From positions 434,001-498,000 of the forward strand of contig NZ_JAAUVI010000001.1 in NCBI RefSeq assembly GCF_021352225.1: a stretch of 64,000 nucleotides of DNA, in the 5' to 3' direction. A model generated the notes under the pieces. That model worked only from the letters and a program-made list of their open reading frames with translations, was not told where the DNA came from and did not search any database. Shown here piece by piece: positions 16,677 through 25,862 of this stretch. A program made the translations under genes and the position numbers. This DNA is from Methylobacterium sp. C25. Lineage in GTDB: Bacteria; Pseudomonadota; Alphaproteobacteria; Rhizobiales; Beijerinckiaceae. Each line of letters starts with the position of its first letter. Positions within the stretch are counted from its first letter, which is position 1.

Positions 16677-17408
16677 TCAGCCCTGCCGCTGTGCCTGCGT
16701 CACCGCCACGTGGATCAGTTCGGCCAGGGTGCGCACGCCGAGCTTCTGGCGCATCTGCGAGCAGGCATTGGTGACGGTCTTGTAGCTGACCGACAATTCC
16801 GAGGCGATGGTGCCGTAGGACTTGCCCTGGGCGAGACGCGCCAGGATCTGCTGCTCGCGCGGCGTCAGCTGCGTCTCCGGCGTACGGCGCGGGTCGGCCC
16901 GCAGCATCGCCACCTCGGTGGCGAGCCGGCGGTCGAGATAGACCTCCCCGATCCGCACCTGCTCGAAGGCCTGGTACAGCTCGTTCGAGGCGTGGTCCTT
17001 GAGCACGTAGCCGAGCGCTCCCGCCTCCAACGCCCGCGAGACGATGACCGGGTCGTTGTGCATCGAGAAGACGAGGATGCGCGTGCTCGGCTCGACGGCC
17101 CGCATGCGCCGGATCAGGCCGAGCCCGGCAAGGCCGTTGCCCTGGAAGGTGAGGTCGCAGATGACCACCGGGGGGCGCAGCCGGAAGAAGGCGCGGTAGC
17201 CCGAGACGACGCCGGTGGCCTCGGCAACGGTCTCGATGCCGGCATCCTCGAGGACGCGGCGGCATCCCTGCAGCACGATCGGATGGTCGTCGATGACGAG
17301 CACCGGAAGAACGGCGCGGCTACGGCTCGGGTCGGGACGGGTCAGGGCGTTCATGATGCTGGCGCGTTCAGGACGAGGGCGGGGCTGGCGGATGCTCGGA
17401 CCGGACAT
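16677..17408 (-). CDS. LuxR-type two-component response regulator
   Basis: 243 aa. Receiver domain (about residues 34-150) with acidic pocket VIDDHP, phospho-acceptor in VVICDLTFQG, and LKDHAS lysine; C-terminal LuxR HTH (TPREQQILARLAQGKSYGTIASELSVS). ATG 17408 has GAGG 9 nt upstream but overlaps the kinase gene by 41 bp; ATG 17354 avoids the overlap but has no SD. It is the cognate partner of the kinase upstream. Target genes are unknown. Confidence 0.9.
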   Translation of the reverse strand: MSGPSIRQPRPRPERASIMNALTRPDPSRSRAVLPVLVIDDHPIVLQGCRRVLEDAGIETVAEATGVVSGYRAFFRLRPPVVICDLTFQGNGLAGLGLIRRMRAVEPSTRILVFSMHNDPVIVSRALEAGALGYVLKDHASNELYQAFEQVRIGEVYLDRRLATEVAMLRADPRRTPETQLTPREQQILARLAQGKSYGTIASELSVSYKTVTNACSQMRQKLGVRTLAELIHVAVTQAQRQG

Positions 17409-18996
17409 CCTCGGCTACCTCGGGCTCGATGGGGATGACAATCCGCACAACCGCTCCGGGAGCCGCATTGTCAAGCGCGAAGGTGCCGTCGAGGGCTTCG
17501 ACGCGCTCGCGCATGCCGGACAGGCCGAGCCCGGTGCCGTGCGAGTGCGGCAATCCCGTGCCGTCGTCTCGGATGACGACGTGCAAAGTCGAGAGGCCAC
17601 CGCCGGAAGATCCGCGGCGCTCATGGGCCTCGGCCCGGACATGCGTGGCCCCGCCGTGGCGGACGGCATTGGTCATGCTTTCCTGGATGCAGCGGAACAC
17701 GGTCAGATCAACGAGGTCACCGTAACCGCGCGCCAGACCCTCGAAGCTGCCTTCGAACGCCGTACCGGGATGACGCCTGCCAAAATCCGCGAGCAGCAGA
17801 TTCAGGCACTCGGAGAGCGGCACCTGACCAAGCGCATGGGGACGAAGCCGATTGAGCAGCTCACGGTTGCGGGCCTGAACCTGGCCGACGATGCCGCCGA
17901 TCTCGGCCGCACGCGCGGCGAGCTTGCCGCGATCCGGTGTGCTTTCTCCGTCTGCAATGCGAGCGATCGAGGACGCATTGGCCTCCAGGGCGAACAGGCA
18001 GGGGCCGAATTCGTCGTGCAGTTCGAGGGCGATCCGACGTCCCTCGTCGTCCTGCGCCGTCAGCAATTGGCGGTTGAGCCGGCCATTTGCCGCCCGGGCT
18101 TCTCCCAGGGCACCGGCGACACTGTTGAAGCGTTCTGCGATCACCGCCAGTTCACGAGAGGCCGGCGCATCGAGATGGGCCGTGTAGTCGTGGCGCTCGA
18201 GACGGGTCAGCCCATCGGCGAGACGCTCCAGGGGTTTCAGGACGCGCCCGAAGGCGATGGCGAGAGCAGCCAAAACCGCGAGATTGAGGAGCAGACTCGC
18301 CAGCGATAGCGACACCGCGTAACCCCAGACCTCGTCGATCTCATCCAAGGGCTCCGCGGTGACCACCGCCTTGCCGATCGGACTTCCGTTCACGACGATC
18401 GGCAATTCGTGCTGCTCGGGCGGAGGCGCGATCAGCGCCACGAACCAGGACGGCGCGACGTGATCGTCTCGGCGCAGGTTCGGCAGCACGAAGCCGATCC
18501 GCTCGCCCTTCGCATCGAAGACCGCGACCCGCACGTGCCGCAGGGTTTGGAGGCGCAGATCGAGGGTGTGGAGCAGGTTCTCGGGCGATGGGTTGCGCGC
18601 CATGCGAATGGTGTCGGCAACCAGCGGCTCGACGGTGGCCCGCGTCGCATTCATCTCCACGATCACGGCGGAGCGCGCATTCAGCACCATTACCGCGCAG
18701 CAGACGATCGCGGCGAGGACATCGATTGCAAGCACCACCAAGATGAGCCGCGTGCGCGTCGGCAGGCTCGCCCAGATGGAGGCGCGGCGTCGCACCGCAT
18801 CCCGGTCGACGATTTGGTGATCGAACTCCGTGCTTTTCGGCATCATGGTCATCGGCGCGGCATTCAGATCGGTGTCACATCCATCCGCGCCAGCCCCGAA
18901 CTCGGGATATTTCGGCAAAGGACCATCGGATAAGGCACTTGGGTCCTTGCTGTTTTCGCTCGTTCGAACTTCGCCGATCACCGGGACGATGTCCAT
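17368..18996 (-). CDS. Sensor histidine kinase, HisKA_3 type, with HAMP
   Basis: 542 aa. Two membrane helices (about 85-105 and 225-250) flank a periplasmic sensor of about 120 residues. A HAMP-like segment (GRVLKPLERLADGLTRLERHDY) follows, then the dimerisation box ALELHDEFGPCLFAL with the phospho-His, and an HATPase_c domain (ESMTNAVRHGG, RDDGTGLP, GTGLGLSGMRERV). This is the NarX/UhpB class that pairs with LuxR-type regulators, matching the gene just downstream. The signal is unknown. An alternative start at ATG 18849 or 18846 (MTMMPKSTEFD or MMPKSTEFD) is possible. Confidence 0.9.
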   Translation of the reverse strand: MDIVPVIGEVRTSENSKDPSALSDGPLPKYPEFGAGADGCDTDLNAAPMTMMPKSTEFDHQIVDRDAVRRRASIWASLPTRTRLILVVLAIDVLAAIVCCAVMVLNARSAVIVEMNATRATVEPLVADTIRMARNPSPENLLHTLDLRLQTLRHVRVAVFDAKGERIGFVLPNLRRDDHVAPSWFVALIAPPPEQHELPIVVNGSPIGKAVVTAEPLDEIDEVWGYAVSLSLASLLLNLAVLAALAIAFGRVLKPLERLADGLTRLERHDYTAHLDAPASRELAVIAERFNSVAGALGEARAANGRLNRQLLTAQDDEGRRIALELHDEFGPCLFALEANASSIARIADGESTPDRGKLAARAAEIGGIVGQVQARNRELLNRLRPHALGQVPLSECLNLLLADFGRRHPGTAFEGSFEGLARGYGDLVDLTVFRCIQESMTNAVRHGGATHVRAEAHERRGSSGGGLSTLHVVIRDDGTGLPHSHGTGLGLSGMRERVEALDGTFALDNAAPGAVVRIVIPIEPEVAEDVRSEHPPAPPSS

Positions 18997-19305
18997 GACG
19001 CGGGACGACCAGATGCACTGATGATTCTCTTAGGAGGAAGTGTGCGACGGGATGCGAGGCGGCCGCATGAAGAGCGCCAATCTGGAGACGAGACAGGAGT
19101 GTAAGCCGCTCCCGAGAGTCTCGCCGCGCCCCATACCGGGATTGGTCAAGTGCAGGCCGGTGACCCTTCCTTAATCGTGCGCGCCTAGATCAGTTTCTGT
19201 GAGAATGTTGGGTCACGACGACTGTGCCCAGCGCTTCAGACATCTTGTAGCCGCAATGTCGGGGTCGGGTCGTTGCCATTGTACAACGTTCGAGAGTCCG
19301 ATCTG
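18997..19305. other. Divergent promoter region between the kinase and an Ala/Pro-rich protein
   Basis: No gene is supported. The spacer should hold the promoters of both divergent genes. No clear inverted repeat or sigma-54 element was seen. Confidence 0.4.
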
Positions 19306-20229
19306 ATGACGGTAAACATCGATCCGTCCGAGGTCCGAGGCGGCGCCTCTCCCGCACCGTCGTTTGCCAAGGCTCGCCTGCGGCTGCCGCTGCGCACGAT
19401 GCTGATCGGCGGCCTCGGCGGAGCCGGGCTGATCGCCTTCACCGTCGGCGCCTTCTCGTTCTTTTCGACGCTTGCGGATCCACGCGCCCGCTTGCCGAAG
19501 CCGATGCAGTCCGCGGCCTCAATGCCCGATTTGAAGGACGGCCTGCCTGCGCTGGTCGACAGCAACGGCCCGGCCAAGGCAACGACCTTCAATCTGCCGC
19601 GTCCCACGGCCACCGAGCCCGTGGAGGCATCGCAGCCGATCGTCCAGAAGGCTGCCGTCGCGACGCCCGTTGCCGACCCCGCTCCTGAGCCGGCCAAGGA
19701 GGCCGTTGCCGCAGCACCGGCCGCCAAGCCGGAGGCCGTCGCGAGTGCCGCGGCCTTCGATCCGCAGGCGCCGGCCCTTCGCACTGGCCCGACCCCGCCC
19801 CAGATCCAGAACGCGGCGACGGTCCCCGCAACCCGGACGGCCGCGATCGTCGCGCCGCCAGTCCGTACCGTCGCGACCATCGCGCCGGCCCGCGCCGAGA
19901 CGGTGAAGGCAAAGCCTGTGCAGGCGGCTTCCATCGCTCCCGTGGCTTCGCCGAGCCACGAGCCGGACGCGCAGGCGGAGCCGACCTCAACCGCGACCGT
20001 GACCTCCCCTCCCCCGGCGCATAAGGCCGTTGCGGCCAAGCCGACGGTGCAGAAGGCGGCTGCGCGCAAGGCGACCGCGAAGACCGCTTCGGCCGAGCCG
20101 GACGATGCCCCGGCGGCAACGCCCGCTGCAGCAAGCAGCGACGATTCCGATATTCCGGGCGCCCGTCAGTTCCGGGCTGGCGTCAAGGCGATCACCGGAA
20201 TCTTCGGCGGCGACACCAAGGAGGACTGA
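19306..20229 (+). CDS. Membrane-anchored Ala/Pro-rich protein of unknown function
   Basis: 307 aa from ATG 19306. A basic stretch and one membrane helix (about residues 29-53, TMLIGGLGGAGLIAFTVGAF) anchor a long low-complexity Ala/Pro/Val/Lys region, expected to be extended in the periplasm. The C-terminus (GARQFRAGVKAITGIFGG) looks amphipathic and could be a binding tail. The layout recalls TonB-like or cell-division spacer proteins, but no functional domain is recognisable. It ends 32 bp before the convergent helicase. Confidence 0.7.
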   Translation: MTVNIDPSEVRGGASPAPSFAKARLRLPLRTMLIGGLGGAGLIAFTVGAFSFFSTLADPRARLPKPMQSAASMPDLKDGLPALVDSNGPAKATTFNLPRPTATEPVEASQPIVQKAAVATPVADPAPEPAKEAVAAAPAAKPEAVASAAAFDPQAPALRTGPTPPQIQNAATVPATRTAAIVAPPVRTVATIAPARAETVKAKPVQAASIAPVASPSHEPDAQAEPTSTATVTSPPPAHKAVAAKPTVQKAAARKATAKTASAEPDDAPAATPAAASSDDSDIPGARQFRAGVKAITGIFGGDTKED

Positions 20230-20261
20230 GCCGGTAGACGGCTCAGGCCAGCCGGACGCGT

Positions 20262-22010
20262 TCAGCCATGCTGGCGCTTCGGCTTTCCAACTTCGCGACG
20301 ATGCTTGTTGGCACGCGGGCTATGCTTCTTCGGCGGCGGAGCCCCCTCACCCGCCAGCCTCTCGATGGCGACGTCGGGCGGCCCGCGCTCGAAGGCGGCC
20401 GCGAAGTCGGCAGCAGCCGTTGCGCGGATCTCGAACTTGGTCTCGCGCTCGAAGATCCGGATCGCGCCGATGTCGCCGCGCCCGATCTTGCCGCGACGGG
20501 TCAGCATCGGCAGCAGACGGCGCGGATCGGCGGAGTCCCGGCGACCGAGATTGAGCCGGAACCAGACCGAGGGACCATCTTCGCCGACGCGGGGCGCGCC
20601 GACCGGCACGGCGCCACGCTCGCCGGCTGCGGCCTTGCGCTGGCTCTGGCGTGACTCCGTGGAAAAGTTCGGATCACCGACCTCCTCGGGGGCCGGGATG
20701 CGGGCGCGGTAGGCGCGGGCGAGCGCTGCGGCGAGCTTCTCGGGAGGCAGCTTGGCGAGCAGGGCATCGGCCCATTCCCGGTCTTCCTCGTTCGGCTCCT
20801 CGCTGAAGGACGGGTCGTCGAGCATACGCTCGCGATCGAGGACGCGAACCTCGTCGGCGGTGGGCGGGCCGCTCCACTCATAGCTGACGCCGGCGATCGC
20901 GAGCATCTGCTCGGCACGGCGGCGCCGCGAGCCGGCGACGAGCAGCACGCTGGTGCCCTTGCGCCCGGCACGGCCCGTGCGGCCGCTACGGTGCTGCATC
21001 ACCTCGGCATCGTGCGGCAGGTCGGCATGGATGACGAGGTCGAGACCCGGCAGATCGATGCCGCGGGCGGCGACGTCGGTGGCGACGCAGACCCGCGCGC
21101 GGCCATCGCGCAGGGCCTGGAGCGCCGCGTTGCGCTCGCCCTGGCCGAGTTCGCCCGACAGCGCCACGGCGGTGAAGCCGCGCTCGATCAGCGAGGCCTG
21201 GAGATGGCGCACGCCCTCGCGGGTATTGCAGAACACGATCGAGGTCGGCGCATCGACGTAACGCAGCACGTTGACGACGGCGTGCTCGATCTCGCGCGGA
21301 TAGACCCGCACGGCCCGGTACTGGATGTCCGCATGCCCGCGCGAGGCGCCGGCCACGGCCAGCCGCAGGGCGTCGCGCTGGTAACGCTCGGCGAGCGCAG
21401 TGATGAGCTTCGGCAGCGTGGCGGAGAAGAGCAGCGTGCGCCGCGTCGGAGGCGCTGCGGAGAGAATGAATTCGAGGTCGTCGCGGAACCCGAGATCGAG
21501 CATCTCGTCGGCTTCGTCGAGCACGACGGCCGCGAGCGTCTCGGTCTTGAGGCGGCCGCGCTCGATATGGTCGCGCAGGCGCCCCGGCGTACCGACCACG
21601 ATATGGACGCCGGCATCGAGTGCCCTCGCCTCGCGGCGCGGGTCCATGCCGCCGACGCAGGGCACCACCCGCGCACCGGTCTCGGCGTAGAGCCAGGACA
21701 GCTCGCGCTCGACCTGCAGAGCCAGCTCGCGCGTCGGCGCGATCACCAGCGCGAGCGGGGCGCCGGGAGGCGGTAGCGTCTCGTCCTCTCCGAGCAGGCG
21801 TTCGGCGAGGGCGATGCCGAAGGCCACGGTCTTGCCCGACCCGGTCTGAGCCGAGACCAGCAGGTCGCGGCCCTGGGACCCGGCATCGAGCACGGCCTCC
21901 TGAACCGGGGTCGGCTCTTCGTAGCCGCGTGCGGCGAGCGTCCGCGCGAGCGGGGCTGGAAGTATCGGAAACGGCACGGGCAATCGACCTTGGAGTCTTG
22001 GGGCGGGCAA
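20262..22010 (-). CDS. DEAD-box ATP-dependent RNA helicase
   Basis: 582 aa. Motifs in order: Q motif (YEEPTPVQ), I (SAQTGSGKT), Ia (PTRELALQ), Ib (TPGR), II (DEAD, in VLDEADEMLDLGF), III (SAT), IV-VI (VATDVAARGIDLPGLD, HRSGRTGRAG). A C-terminal DbpA/RhlE-like RNA-binding region follows (about 470-550), with a basic tail (KKHSPRANKHRREVGKPKRQ). Predicted role: RNA or ribosome-assembly remodelling in the cytoplasm. The start is ambiguous: TTG 22010 or a nearby downstream TTG/GTG. Confidence 0.93.
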   Translation of the reverse strand: MPAPRLQGRLPVPFPILPAPLARTLAARGYEEPTPVQEAVLDAGSQGRDLLVSAQTGSGKTVAFGIALAERLLGEDETLPPPGAPLALVIAPTRELALQVERELSWLYAETGARVVPCVGGMDPRREARALDAGVHIVVGTPGRLRDHIERGRLKTETLAAVVLDEADEMLDLGFRDDLEFILSAAPPTRRTLLFSATLPKLITALAERYQRDALRLAVAGASRGHADIQYRAVRVYPREIEHAVVNVLRYVDAPTSIVFCNTREGVRHLQASLIERGFTAVALSGELGQGERNAALQALRDGRARVCVATDVAARGIDLPGLDLVIHADLPHDAEVMQHRSGRTGRAGRKGTSVLLVAGSRRRRAEQMLAIAGVSYEWSGPPTADEVRVLDRERMLDDPSFSEEPNEEDREWADALLAKLPPEKLAAALARAYRARIPAPEEVGDPNFSTESRQSQRKAAAGERGAVPVGAPRVGEDGPSVWFRLNLGRRDSADPRRLLPMLTRRGKIGRGDIGAIRIFERETKFEIRATAAADFAAAFERGPPDVAIERLAGEGAPPPKKHSPRANKHRREVGKPKRQHG

Positions 22011-22232
22011 CGCTGGGCGGCCCGCGATCCGTCCGGCGGCAAGCCGGTCTCGGATGAGAAGCAGACGCGCTTCCTACGCGCACCCGGCCCGGAAGGCCAC
22101 GGCCAGCGACGCATGCCGCTCGTGCGATGCGGCACGTCCCGCGCTGCAGTGGAAAATTGTCCATCCCTTCATCGGGTTGTCGCGCCGACCGACGCATGCC
22201 ACGAAACCGTGTCGCTGTGGGAAAGGGAGAGG

Positions 22233-23333
22233 ATGGGAACGCTTCTGCGCTTGGTGGTCGCCTGGGCGAGCGTGGCGGCCTTCGCCGTGTTCGGCACCGG
22301 CTGGCTCGGAGATCTGGCCTCGCCACTCTGGGTGACCGGGCTGTTCCTCTGGCTCTTCCTCGTCATCATGTGGTCGGCCTTCGGCGTTGTGCACGAAGCG
22401 GAAGACCTGGCGCATCGTCTCGGCGAGCCGCTCGGCACGCTGATCCTCACCCTCTCCATCGTCATCATCGAGGTGGTGCTGGTCTCCGCCGTGATGCTGT
22501 CAGCCAAGGATGCGCCGACGCTCGGGCGCGACACGATGTTCGCCGTCCTGATGATCGTCCTGAACGGCGTCGTGGGCCTCGGCCTGCTGATCGGCGGCCT
22601 GCGCCACCACCAGCAGCGCTACAACTTGAAGGGCGCCGCCGCCTTCCTGTCGGTCATCATTCCGCTGACGGTGATCGCGCTGATCATCCCGAACTTCACG
22701 ACCTCGACGACGAACGGCTCTCTCACGCCTTTCCAGGCAATCTCGTTCTCGATCTTCACGATCGCGCTCTACGGCGTCTTTCTGCTGATCCAGACCAACC
22801 GGCACAAGAGCTTCTTCCTGGAAGCCGAGGCGGAGGAGAGCGAGGCCGCGCCTGAAGGGCACAAGGGCGAGGCTTCGGCCAAGGCCGTCCTGATCCATAC
22901 GGCTCTTCTGCTCGCCAACATCCTGCCGATCGTGCTGCTCGCAAAGAGCCTCGCCAAGCTGCTCGACCACGGCATCGCCGCGCTTGGCGCGCCGCACGCG
23001 CTCGGCGGCGTGCTCATCGCCGGGATCGTGTTCACGCCAGAAGGGATCAGCGCGCTCAAGGCCGTCTCGCGCAACGAGCTGCAGCGGGCGATCAACCTCT
23101 GCCTCGGCGCGGCCACATCGACGGTCGGCCTCACCGTGCCGGCGATCCTCGCCGTCGGCCTCATCACCCACCAGACCGTCATCCTAGGCCTCGCCCCCAC
23201 CGAGATGACGCTGCTGGCGGTCACCCTGATCCTGAGCACGCTGACCTTTTCCGGCACCCGCACGACGGTGCTGGAAGGGGCGGTGCATCTAGTGCTGTTC
23301 TTCGTCTACCTGACGCTGATCTTCTCGCCGTGA
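22233..23333 (+). CDS. chaA: ChaA-type Ca2+(Na+)/H+ antiporter
   Basis: 366 aa from ATG 22233, with GGGAGAGG directly upstream. This equals the E. coli ChaA length. About 11 membrane helices with the two CaCA alpha-repeats: the acidic IVIIEVVLVSAVML in the first half and IVFTPEGISALKAV in the second, each carrying a transport-site Glu. An acidic His-containing loop (EAEAEESEAAPEGHKGE) lies between. It extrudes Ca2+ or Na+ in exchange for protons at the inner membrane. It is 8 bp upstream of the flavoprotein gene. Confidence 0.88.
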   Translation: MGTLLRLVVAWASVAAFAVFGTGWLGDLASPLWVTGLFLWLFLVIMWSAFGVVHEAEDLAHRLGEPLGTLILTLSIVIIEVVLVSAVMLSAKDAPTLGRDTMFAVLMIVLNGVVGLGLLIGGLRHHQQRYNLKGAAAFLSVIIPLTVIALIIPNFTTSTTNGSLTPFQAISFSIFTIALYGVFLLIQTNRHKSFFLEAEAEESEAAPEGHKGEASAKAVLIHTALLLANILPIVLLAKSLAKLLDHGIAALGAPHALGGVLIAGIVFTPEGISALKAVSRNELQRAINLCLGAATSTVGLTVPAILAVGLITHQTVILGLAPTEMTLLAVTLILSTLTFSGTRTTVLEGAVHLVLFFVYLTLIFSP

Positions 23334-23341
23334 GTTGAACG

Positions 23342-24436
23342 ATGGACGTGCTCATCATCGGCGCCGGCGTGATCGGTCTCGCCGTTGGGCGAGCACTGGC
23401 CCTGCGCGGGCACGACGTCATCGTGGCGGAGGCTGCAACGGCCTTCGGGACTGGCGTGTCATCCCGCAGCTCCGAAGTGATCCATGGTGGCATGTATTAC
23501 CCGGCCGGGTCGCTGCGCGCGCTCCACTGCGTCGAGGGACGCCGCCTGCTCTACGCGTTCTGCGAGCGCCACGGTGTCCCACATCGCGCCTGCGGCAAGC
23601 TGATCGTCGCGACCTCGGAGGGCGAGCGCGCCAGTATCGAGGCGATCCAGGCCCGTGGGCTCGCCAACGGCGTCGAAGGTCTGAGGCTGCTCGAGGGCGC
23701 GGAAGCGCGGCGGCTCGAACCCAACCTCGCCTGCGTCGCCGCAATCGACTCGCCGGAGACCGGCATCATCGACAGCCACGCGCTGATGCTGGCGCTTCTG
23801 GGGACGATCGAGGATGCGGGCGGAACACTGGCGCTACGCACGCCGGTCGGCTCGATGCGGCGCGTCGCCAACCGCTGGAGGGTCGATTTCGGCGGCCCAA
23901 GCCCTGGGACCCTCGACGTCGATGCCGTCGTGAATGCCGCAGGGCTCGGCGCGCAGACCGTCGCCCGAGCGATCGAGGGTTATTCCGCAGAGCGCGTGCC
24001 ACGGCAGGTCCTCGCCAAGGGGCGCTATTTCGGCTGCATGGGTAAGCCGGCCTTCACGCGGCTCATCTATCCGGCCCCGGTCGAGGGCGGTCTCGGCACC
24101 CATCTCACGCTGGATCTCGCCGGGCGGATGCGCTTCGGCCCGGACGTCGCATGGATCGAGACGCCCGATTATACGGTCGAGCCCGAAATGGCCGCCGTGT
24201 TCGAGGCGTCGATCCGGCGCTATTGGCCGGGGCTGCCGGCTGGACGTCTGACGCCTGACTATGCCGGGATCCGTCCCAAACTCTCCGGGCCCGGCGAACC
24301 GGCCGCCGATTTCGTGATCGACGGTCCGGACGAGCAGGGTCTTCCCGGCCTTGTCCAATTGTTCGGTATCGAGAGCCCTGGTCTGACGTCGTCCCTGTCG
24401 CTTGCTGAGCATGTGGCCGACCAGCTGCGGGCCTGA
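23342..24436 (+). CDS. FAD-dependent oxidoreductase, L-2-hydroxyglutarate oxidase (LhgO)-like
   Basis: 364 aa DAO-family flavoprotein. The N-terminal Rossmann dinucleotide motif is VLIIGAGVIGLAVGRALALRG. The LhgO-type active-site stretch SSRSSEVIHGGMYYPAGSLRA and the ending LFGIESPGLTSSLSLAEHVA match the L-2-hydroxyglutarate dehydrogenase subgroup. It likely oxidises a 2-hydroxy acid, with substrate assignment by family only. Eight bp after chaA, so the two may be co-transcribed without an obvious functional link. Confidence 0.85.
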   Translation: MDVLIIGAGVIGLAVGRALALRGHDVIVAEAATAFGTGVSSRSSEVIHGGMYYPAGSLRALHCVEGRRLLYAFCERHGVPHRACGKLIVATSEGERASIEAIQARGLANGVEGLRLLEGAEARRLEPNLACVAAIDSPETGIIDSHALMLALLGTIEDAGGTLALRTPVGSMRRVANRWRVDFGGPSPGTLDVDAVVNAAGLGAQTVARAIEGYSAERVPRQVLAKGRYFGCMGKPAFTRLIYPAPVEGGLGTHLTLDLAGRMRFGPDVAWIETPDYTVEPEMAAVFEASIRRYWPGLPAGRLTPDYAGIRPKLSGPGEPAADFVIDGPDEQGLPGLVQLFGIESPGLTSSLSLAEHVADQLRA

Positions 24437-24444
24437 AGGCAGAG

Positions 24445-25164
24445 TCAGCCGCCGAAGCGCTCGGTGCGGATGGCGCCCGGCTTCACCCCGGCATCGACGA
24501 GCAGATCCGAGACCGTGCCGACGAAGGCATTGCCGCCGCAGACGAAGACGTGGCGTGGCTTGCCGATATGGTCGAGGGCGGTCTCGATCATGACCCGGTC
24601 GACGCGGCGCCCGGCCGTGGCGCCCTCCCGGGTCGTCAGCAGGGTGAGATCGAAGCCCGGTTCGTCGCGCGCGCGCGCCTCCAACTCCTCCCGCAGGATC
24701 GCCTCCGCCGCCTCGCGCACGGAATAGATCAGCAGCATCGGCGTCTCGCTGCCAGTCTCGGCGCGCGCCCGCAGCATCGAGAGCAGCGGCACCACGCCGG
24801 ACCCGCCGCCGATCAGGAGGACGGGGCCGCCATCCTCGGGCGACCAGACGAAGGACCCGCCGATCGGCCCGCGCAGCTCGACCTCGTCACCGACCTCGGC
24901 GATATCGGCGAAGTAGCTCGACACCTCTCCGCCCGTGAGCCCCTCGATCATCAATTCGAGCCCGTCAGCGTCACCCGGGGCAGAAGCAATCGAGTAGCTG
25001 CGCTGCGCCTGATAGCCGTCCGGCGCCGTGAGGCGCAGTTCGACGTGCTGGCCGGCCCGATGAGTCCCGTCGAGTCCCGTAAAACGCACGCTCTTCACGC
25101 GCGGTGTCACCGGCGTGATCGCGCCAATCCTGGCTTTACGCCAGGGCACCCTGTCTGCGGCCAC
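24445..25164 (-). CDS. FNR-type flavin reductase (no iron-sulfur domain), partner of the Moco protein
   Basis: From GTG 25164 it is 239 aa. GGAG lies 6 nt upstream, and the start falls 1 bp after the stop of the molybdopterin gene; an ATG at 25206 would overlap that gene by 41 bp. An FAD domain (RSYSIASAP, the RxYS flavin motif; GGEVSSYF) precedes an NAD(P) domain (VLLIGGGSGVVPLLSML, VFVCGGNAFV, ending ERFGG). There is no ferredoxin domain. It presumably passes electrons from NAD(P)H to the upstream sulfite-oxidase-type protein. Confidence 0.88.
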   Translation of the reverse strand: MAADRVPWRKARIGAITPVTPRVKSVRFTGLDGTHRAGQHVELRLTAPDGYQAQRSYSIASAPGDADGLELMIEGLTGGEVSSYFADIAEVGDEVELRGPIGGSFVWSPEDGGPVLLIGGGSGVVPLLSMLRARAETGSETPMLLIYSVREAAEAILREELEARARDEPGFDLTLLTTREGATAGRRVDRVMIETALDHIGKPRHVFVCGGNAFVGTVSDLLVDAGVKPGAIRTERFGG

Positions 25165-25165
25165 G

Positions 25166-25771
25166 TCAGTCTCCGGTGAAGCGCTGCTCGCGCCAGGGAT
25201 CGCCATACATGTGATAGCCGCGAAGCTCCCAGAATCCGCCCTCGTCCTTCCGGGTGAAGCGCAAGCCCTTCACCCATTTCGGGCTCTTCCAGAAATAGAG
25301 ATGCGGCACGAGTAGGCGTGCAGGGCCGCCATGATCGGGCGGGATCGGCTTGCCCTCGTAGGAGGTCGCCACCATCGCCCGGCCACCGCGTAGATCCGCG
25401 ACCGGCACGTTGGTGGTATAGTCGTCGAAACCTTCGAACAACGTGAAGTCCGTCGGCGGCTCGATCCCAACATCGGCCAGGATGTCGTCGAAGCTCACGC
25501 CCTCCCAGGCGGTGTCGAACTTCGACCACTTGGTGACGCAGTGGATGTCACCCTTCCAGCGGGTATGCGGCAGCCGCGCGAATTCGGCCCAGGTCCAGCT
25601 CTTCAACGGCCGGGGGCCATCGCGCAGGGTGAAGCTCCAGGTCTCCTCCGTCACCCGAGGCGTGGGCCCGAGCTGCAACACCGGAAAGTCCTCGGTGAGA
25701 TACTGGCCCGGCGGCAGACGCGCAGCGACGTCGGCCTTCGGCGGCCGGCCTGTAAAGCCCCGTGTCACCAT
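25166..25771 (-). CDS. Sulfite oxidase-like molybdopterin oxidoreductase (cytoplasmic)
   Basis: 201 aa from ATG 25771, which has GGAGG 5-6 nt upstream. It is a single sulfite-oxidase fold Moco domain with the molybdenum-ligand Cys78 in DIHCVTKWSKFD and conserved GFDDYTTNVP, HGGPARLLVPHLYFWKSPKW and WRGYHMYGDPW-like segments. There is no Tat or Sec signal, unlike the periplasmic MsrP family, so it should act in the cytoplasm. Translationally coupled to the FNR-type reductase downstream. The substrate is not known. Confidence 0.88.
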   Translation of the reverse strand: MVTRGFTGRPPKADVAARLPPGQYLTEDFPVLQLGPTPRVTEETWSFTLRDGPRPLKSWTWAEFARLPHTRWKGDIHCVTKWSKFDTAWEGVSFDDILADVGIEPPTDFTLFEGFDDYTTNVPVADLRGGRAMVATSYEGKPIPPDHGGPARLLVPHLYFWKSPKWVKGLRFTRKDEGGFWELRGYHMYGDPWREQRFTGD

Positions 25772-25862
25772 CCGTCCCTCCACTCTCTCGCCGCACCCGG
25801 CCTCAGCGCCCCGATATGCTCCTTGAGCTCGTGGAGTTCAAAGGCCGCCTCGGCGCGCTCGA

